Assembly: GCA_947649625.1 (NCBI GenBank)
Contig: CANSSJ010000001.1
Location: 1 to 64,000 of the forward strand
From: an uncultured Bacillota bacterium
GTDB lineage: Bacteria; Bacillota; Clostridia; Oscillospirales; Oscillospiraceae
Reading direction: 5' to 3'
Length of the DNA: 64,000 nucleotides
Shown: in pieces, positions 60,642 to 64,000 of the stretch
Numbering within the stretch: position 1 is the stretch's first letter
How the letters are laid out: each line of letters opens with the position of its first letter
Translations under genes and position numbers: made by a program
Notes under the pieces: generated by a model
What the model was told of the DNA's origin: nothing
The model's database searches: none
What the model saw: the letters and a program-made list of their open reading frames with translations, nothing else

Positions 60642-60880
60642 AAAATTTCCCGATACATGGCGGCGGCGTCCGCCTTGCCCACGTTGTCGGCCACCACCAG
60701 CACCTCCACCTTCACGGTGTTCTGCCCGAATTTCAGCTCCAGCTTGTCCCCCACCTTCACGTCGTAGCTGGCCCGGACCGGCCGGCCGTTGACCGATACC
60801 CGCTCGTTGTCGCAGGCCTCGTTGGCCACGGTGCGCCGCTTGATGAGCCGGGACACCTTCAGCCATTTATCCAGTCGCAT
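60638..60880 (-). CDS. rqcP: RqcP/YabO, S4-domain ribosome quality control factor
   Basis: The 80-residue S4 protein begins MRLDKWLKVSRLIKRRTVAN and contains RVSVNGRPVRASYDVKVGD. RqcP binds stalled 50S-peptidyl-tRNA complexes and helps RqcH add Ala tails. AGGAGG is 6 nt before the ATG. The mazG-hup-rqcP order echoes Bacillus yabN-yabO. Confidence 0.93.
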   Translation of the reverse strand: MRLDKWLKVSRLIKRRTVANEACDNERVSVNGRPVRASYDVKVGDKLELKFGQNTVKVEVLVVADNVGKADAAAMYREIL

Positions 60881-60945
60881 GATGTTCCTCCTGTAACGGG
60901 GAGGAGCGCTGCTGCGCAGCGCCCCTTCCAGATCAGTCAATTCAG

Positions 60946-61221
60946 TTAACGGGCCACCGCGTCCTTCAGGGCCTTGCCGGCCTTGAACACCGGAGCCTTG
61001 GAGGCAGGGATGGGAATGGGCTGCTTGGTCTGGGGGTTGCGGCCCATGCGCTCGGCGCGGGTCTTCACCTCAAAGGAGCCAAAGCCCACCAGCTGGACCT
61101 TCTCGCCGCTGCGCAGAGCGTCGGTGATCACGTCGATGGCGGCGGAGATGGCAATCTCGGCATCCTTCTTGGACAGTTCAGCCTTCTCGGCAACGGCCGC
61201 GATGAGTTCAGTCTTGTTCAT
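60946..61221 (-). CDS. hup: HU-family DNA-binding protein
   Basis: A 91-residue nucleoid protein. It begins [20 protein letters not shown] and has [20 protein letters not shown] and the beta-arm [25 protein letters not shown] precedes the ATG. It sits between mazG and rqcP, as in many clostridia. Confidence 0.97.
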   Translation of the reverse strand: MNKTELIAAVAEKAELSKKDAEIAISAAIDVITDALRSGEKVQLVGFGSFEVKTRAERMGRNPQTKQPIPIPASKAPVFKAGKALKDAVAR

Positions 61222-61295
61222 AGTTTCTCCTCCTGTGCATAAATTTGACAGCCCATAGGTTCCGGCTGCCGAAAATATATACTTAAAACCCTCGC

Positions 61296-61374
61296 GGTCT
61301 ATATTCACAGCCGTGAACCACCGGCCCGGACGAGGTCTCTCCGGCGCGTAATTTCCTGGCTGTGAATACAGACC
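61296..61374. repeat. 17-bp inverted repeat between hup and mazG
   Basis: GGTCTATATTCACAGCC (61296-61312) and GGCTGTGAATACAGACC (61358-61374) are complementary except for one base and enclose 45 nt with CCGG pairs. On the minus strand this lies after the mazG stop and before hup. It may be a terminator or leader structure, or paired operator sites for hup. Confidence 0.7.
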
Positions 61375-61384
61375 CTTCCGGGTA

Positions 61385-62170
61385 TTAAGTCTCTTCCTCC
61401 TTGGCCCCGCGCCACAGCGCCTCCAGCGCCGGGACGTCCAGCCTGTCCAGCGGGACAGGGGCCAGCTCCTCCACCCGCCGGAAGCGGCGGATGAACTTTT
61501 CGCAGGCCTTCTGCAGGGCGGTCTCTCCGTCCACGCCGGCAAAGCGGCCCGCCTTGACGGCGGCGAAGAGCAGGTCGCCCAGCTCCTCCTCCACGTTGGA
61601 GCTCTCCCGGACGGCGCTCCGGAATTCCTCCAGCTCCTCCGACAGCTTGTCCATGGCGGGGGCGGAGTCCCTCCAGTCGAAGCCCGCCTTGGCGGCCTTG
61701 TTCTGGAGCTTGGCGGCCCTGGTGAGGGCGGGCAGGGCCCGGGCCACGCTGTCCAGCGTGGCGGCCGCGGTCTGCTGGCCCTTCTCCTCCCGCTTCTGAG
61801 CGTCCCAGGCAGACAGGGCCCCGTCGGGGTCTCGGGCCTCCGCCGCTCCAAAGACATGAGGGTGGCGGTAGACCAGCTTTTTGCACACCCCGTCCACCAC
61901 ATCGTCAAAGGTGAACGCGCCGGCCTGACGGGCCATGGACGCGTGGAACACCACCTGGAGCAGCACGTCGCCCAGCTCCTCCTTCAGGTTTTCCATGTCC
62001 ATATGGTCGATGGCGTCGGCGGCCTCGTAGGCCTCCTCCAGCATATTGGCGCGGATGGACTGATGGGTCTGGGCCATGTCCCAGGGGCAGCCCCCGGGGG
62101 CGCGGAGCAGCTCCATGATGTTCAGCAGGTCGTCCATGCCGTAGTTTTCCGCCATTTGAAAATTTACCAC
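61385..62170 (-). CDS. mazG: Nucleoside triphosphate pyrophosphohydrolase MazG
   Basis: House-cleaning NTP pyrophosphatase with two tandem MazG domains. The 261-residue product shows [24 protein letters not shown] with [14 protein letters not shown] in the first domain, and [13 protein letters not shown] with [12 protein letters not shown] in the second. GTG start at 62170 with AAGGA upstream; an ATG five codons later lacks a site. In Bacillus the homologue YabN also has an N-terminal methylase domain, absent here. Confidence 0.93.
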   Translation of the reverse strand: MVNFQMAENYGMDDLLNIMELLRAPGGCPWDMAQTHQSIRANMLEEAYEAADAIDHMDMENLKEELGDVLLQVVFHASMARQAGAFTFDDVVDGVCKKLVYRHPHVFGAAEARDPDGALSAWDAQKREEKGQQTAAATLDSVARALPALTRAAKLQNKAAKAGFDWRDSAPAMDKLSEELEEFRSAVRESSNVEEELGDLLFAAVKAGRFAGVDGETALQKACEKFIRRFRRVEELAPVPLDRLDVPALEALWRGAKEEET

Positions 62171-62270
62171 AACTTCGCTTCCTTATCAAGTCTTTTTTCT
62201 CTGTTTTTTCCCCTGCGTGAAAAATTTTTCACCGACTTCGCCAGAATTTCCCATAAGATGGAATATCCTG

Positions 62271-64000
62271 TCACAGATGGAGCAGGCGGGCCAGCTTGTC
62301 GCCCTTGGGCATCAGGGCCAGGTCGTCCCGGGAGATGGCCCGCAGGGCGATGACCAGGGCCAGGTAGATGACCACCGCGACCCCAATGGCCGCCAGAACG
62401 CAGATGGCGCTGCCGGTGGTGCTGAGAACGGCCTGCTCCGATCCCTCCGGGACGGAACTGAGCAGCTTGGCCATCAGCCCGTACACCGCCCAGGCGGCCC
62501 CGCCCATGATGACGGAGGCGGCCAGGGGCTTCAGGAAGACGGGCAGGTACCGGGGCCGCCGGGGGACGACCCGGCTGATGAGGAACAGGTCCAGCAGCAG
62601 GCACAGTCCAAAGCAGAGGATATTGCCCACCGGCGCGCCGTAGATGCCCACCTGGGGCATGACCACCACGTTGTAGTTGGCGAAGATTTTTACTCCGCCC
62701 CCCAGCACCATTACCAGGATAGGCAGGTTGACAAAGCCGTAGGCCTGGAGGACAGAGTTGCACACCAGCATCATGCACACGAATACCGTGGCCAGACCCA
62801 GGGTGGACAGCAGGGGACCGGCCAGGGCGCTCTCCATTTTGGGGAAAAGGAGCTGGATGATGGGGGTGCCCAGCACGAACAGCCCTACCCCCATGGGGAA
62901 GGCCAGCAGGGCGGTGATCCGCAGGGCGGAGCCCGCCACCCGGGAGGCCCCCCGGCGGTCCCGCCGGGCCAGCGCCCCGGAGACGGTGGGAATCACCGAG
63001 ATGGTGATGGCCGTCATCAGGGCGGTAGGCAGGTTGTAGATGGTCAGGGCGCTGCCGTAGTTGCCGTAGAGGGTGCGGCTGATGCCCTCCAGGGTGGTGT
63101 GCAGGACCAGCGCGGCCTCCTCCGGGGCGGTGAGGGCGGCGCCGATGGCCAGAGCTTTCTGGGCCGCCTCCACCTGGGCGCCCAGGGCGGCCATGGTGAC
63201 CGCCCCTCCCTCCGCCAGCAGTTCTTTCCAGGCGGAAATGGCGCCCTCCAGGGGGGCGAAGTCCACAAAGCTCCGATACAGCTCCCAGCAGGCGGGGTTC
63301 TCCAGCAGGGCCTTCTGCACCTGTCCCTGGACCAGAGAGGAGTCGATCACCGTGACGATGCCCACCATGGAGGAGCTGAGGGTGATGGGGATGGCGATGC
63401 GCAGGATGTCCCGGATGATGTCCCCCGCCTCGTCGGGCACGTCCCGGCTGCGGCCGGGCTCCCGGAGGCGGGCCAGGAAAAAGCTGATGACCATGTAGAC
63501 CAGGGCCACCACGGTGCCCACCGTCACGCCGGTGATGGCGCCGGCGGCGGCCATCTCCGGGGGCTGGCCCATTTTGATCAGGGCATAGGCCAGGGACAGG
63601 CCGATGAACAGCTTGCACAGGGCCTCGATGATCTGGGAGACGGAGGTGGGGGTCATGTTGAGGTGGCCCTGGCTGTAACCCCGCAGGGCGGCCAGGCAGC
63701 CCACGCACACCACCGCCGGGGCCAGGGCCCGGATGCCGGGGGCGGCCTTGGTGTCGTTCATCAGGCCGGCCAGGGCGTCCGCCTTAAAGTACATAATCAG
63801 GAAGGACAGGGTGCCCAGAATCAAGAACATCCCCAGGGCCAGCTGGAAGGTGCGCCGCACCTGATTGCGCCGGCCCTGGGCGTTGGCCTCGCTCACCAGC
63901 TTGGACACCGCCACCGGCAGGCCGGCGGTGGAGATGGTGAGCAGGACGGCGTAAATGTTGTAGGCGTTGTTGAAGTCGGCGTTGCCCTGGGCCCCGATGA
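62271..64000 (-). CDS. MVF/SpoVB-type lipid-linked oligosaccharide flippase, truncated by the window
   Basis: At least 576 residues of the protein lie in the window and the frame continues past its end, so the N-terminus is missing. The polytopic protein has about 12 TM segments and STAGLPVAVSKLVSEANAQG, GYSQGHLNMTPTSVSQIIEA and YNLPTALMTAITISVIPTVS, as in the MOP/MVF superfamily (SpoVB, YabM, MurJ). Next to mazG it probably corresponds to Bacillus yabM. The substrate is presumably a lipid-linked wall precursor. Confidence 0.88.
   Translation of the reverse strand, partial: IGAQGNADFNNAYNIYAVLLTISTAGLPVAVSKLVSEANAQGRRNQVRRTFQLALGMFLILGTLSFLIMYFKADALAGLMNDTKAAPGIRALAPAVVCVGCLAALRGYSQGHLNMTPTSVSQIIEALCKLFIGLSLAYALIKMGQPPEMAAAGAITGVTVGTVVALVYMVISFFLARLREPGRSRDVPDEAGDIIRDILRIAIPITLSSSMVGIVTVIDSSLVQGQVQKALLENPACWELYRSFVDFAPLEGAISAWKELLAEGGAVTMAALGAQVEAAQKALAIGAALTAPEEAALVLHTTLEGISRTLYGNYGSALTIYNLPTALMTAITISVIPTVSGALARRDRRGASRVAGSALRITALLAFPMGVGLFVLGTPIIQLLFPKMESALAGPLLSTLGLATVFVCMMLVCNSVLQAYGFVNLPILVMVLGGGVKIFANYNVVVMPQVGIYGAPVGNILCFGLCLLLDLFLISRVVPRRPRYLPVFLKPLAASVIMGGAAWAVYGLMAKLLSSVPEGSEQAVLSTTGSAICVLAAIGVAVVIYLALVIALRAISRDDLALMPKGDKLARLLHL

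Noticed and set aside
1..64000. Search by eye for CRISPR arrays, insertion sequences, prophage genes, rRNA operons and intact tRNAs
   Set aside because: No regularly spaced direct repeats, transposase, integrase, phage structural gene or rRNA segment was recognised.

Overview
The window is a GC-rich chromosomal segment from a Firmicute, most likely a clostridial (Oscillospiraceae-like) gut anaerobe. It carries the replication-origin neighbourhood (rpmH-rnpA-yidD-yidC-jag divergent from dnaA, then dnaN-yaaA-recF-remB-gyrB-gyrA), strong AGGAGG ribosome sites, vegetative TTGACA/TATAAT-type promoters, a T-box leader, rubrerythrin, HemZ and Bacillus-type gene clusters (speA-holB-ricT, yabM-mazG-rqcP). 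I see no rRNA, no convincing tRNA, no CRISPR array, no insertion sequence and no prophage.

Layout. 0-3 kb: mscL, rsmG, minD and an mgsA-like gene. 3-7 kb: hisS and aspS. 6.8-14.6 kb (minus strand): an AEC transporter, ricT, holB, speA-like, jag, yidC, yidD, rnpA, rpmH. 14.6-26.3 kb (plus strand): dnaA, candidate oriC, dnaN, yaaA, recF, remB, gyrB, gyrA, interrupted by two AT-rich unknown genes. 26.5-36.5 kb: RNase HI, a DUF1508 protein, an XRE/DUF6442 membrane module, a MoxR-VWA pair, pncB, an ECF sigma/anti-sigma pair, rubrerythrin and others. 36.6-42.7 kb: typA, a probable SOS-controlled small membrane protein, an M23 endopeptidase, and glyS behind a glycine T-box. 42.7-43.7 kb: an AT-rich accessory islet with an XRE regulator, a divergent 91-residue protein, and a compact type I toxin-antitoxin locus. 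43.8-58.4 kb (plus strand): recJ, relA, dtd, an MBL hydrolase, hemZ, a uridine-kinase-like gene, a GH13 enzyme, mnmG, secG, tadA. 58.4-58.7 kb: two tandem small-RNA genes. 58.7-64 kb (minus strand): a flavinylation/Gx-transporter trio, rqcP, hup, mazG and a truncated flippase gene.

Most interesting signals. (1) At 43.3-43.6 kb a 30-residue hydrophobic peptide gene converges with an antisense RNA gene. They share one terminator, and two direct repeats place the antisense RNA against the toxin ribosome site and start region. This is the architecture of the Fst/par family of type I toxin-antitoxin loci. (2) At 58.4-58.7 kb two homologous transcription units lie exactly 210 bp apart. Each has paired 9-bp repeats with a 22-bp period upstream of the -10 box, a UCCUC-containing body and its own terminator. 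(3) A promoter carrying two LexA-type boxes drives a 100-residue tail-anchored protein. (4) At least 15 copies of a GTAG-plus-stem REP-like unit sit in seven intergenic clusters, and three of them supply the TAG stop codon of the adjacent gene.

Most genes here are housekeeping genes for replication, translation, ppGpp signalling and cell envelope. The novelty is in small intergenic elements, short genes and a few altered active sites (GyrA position 83, the MgsA-like protein). All calls rest on reading the sequence and on family knowledge; no database search was run.
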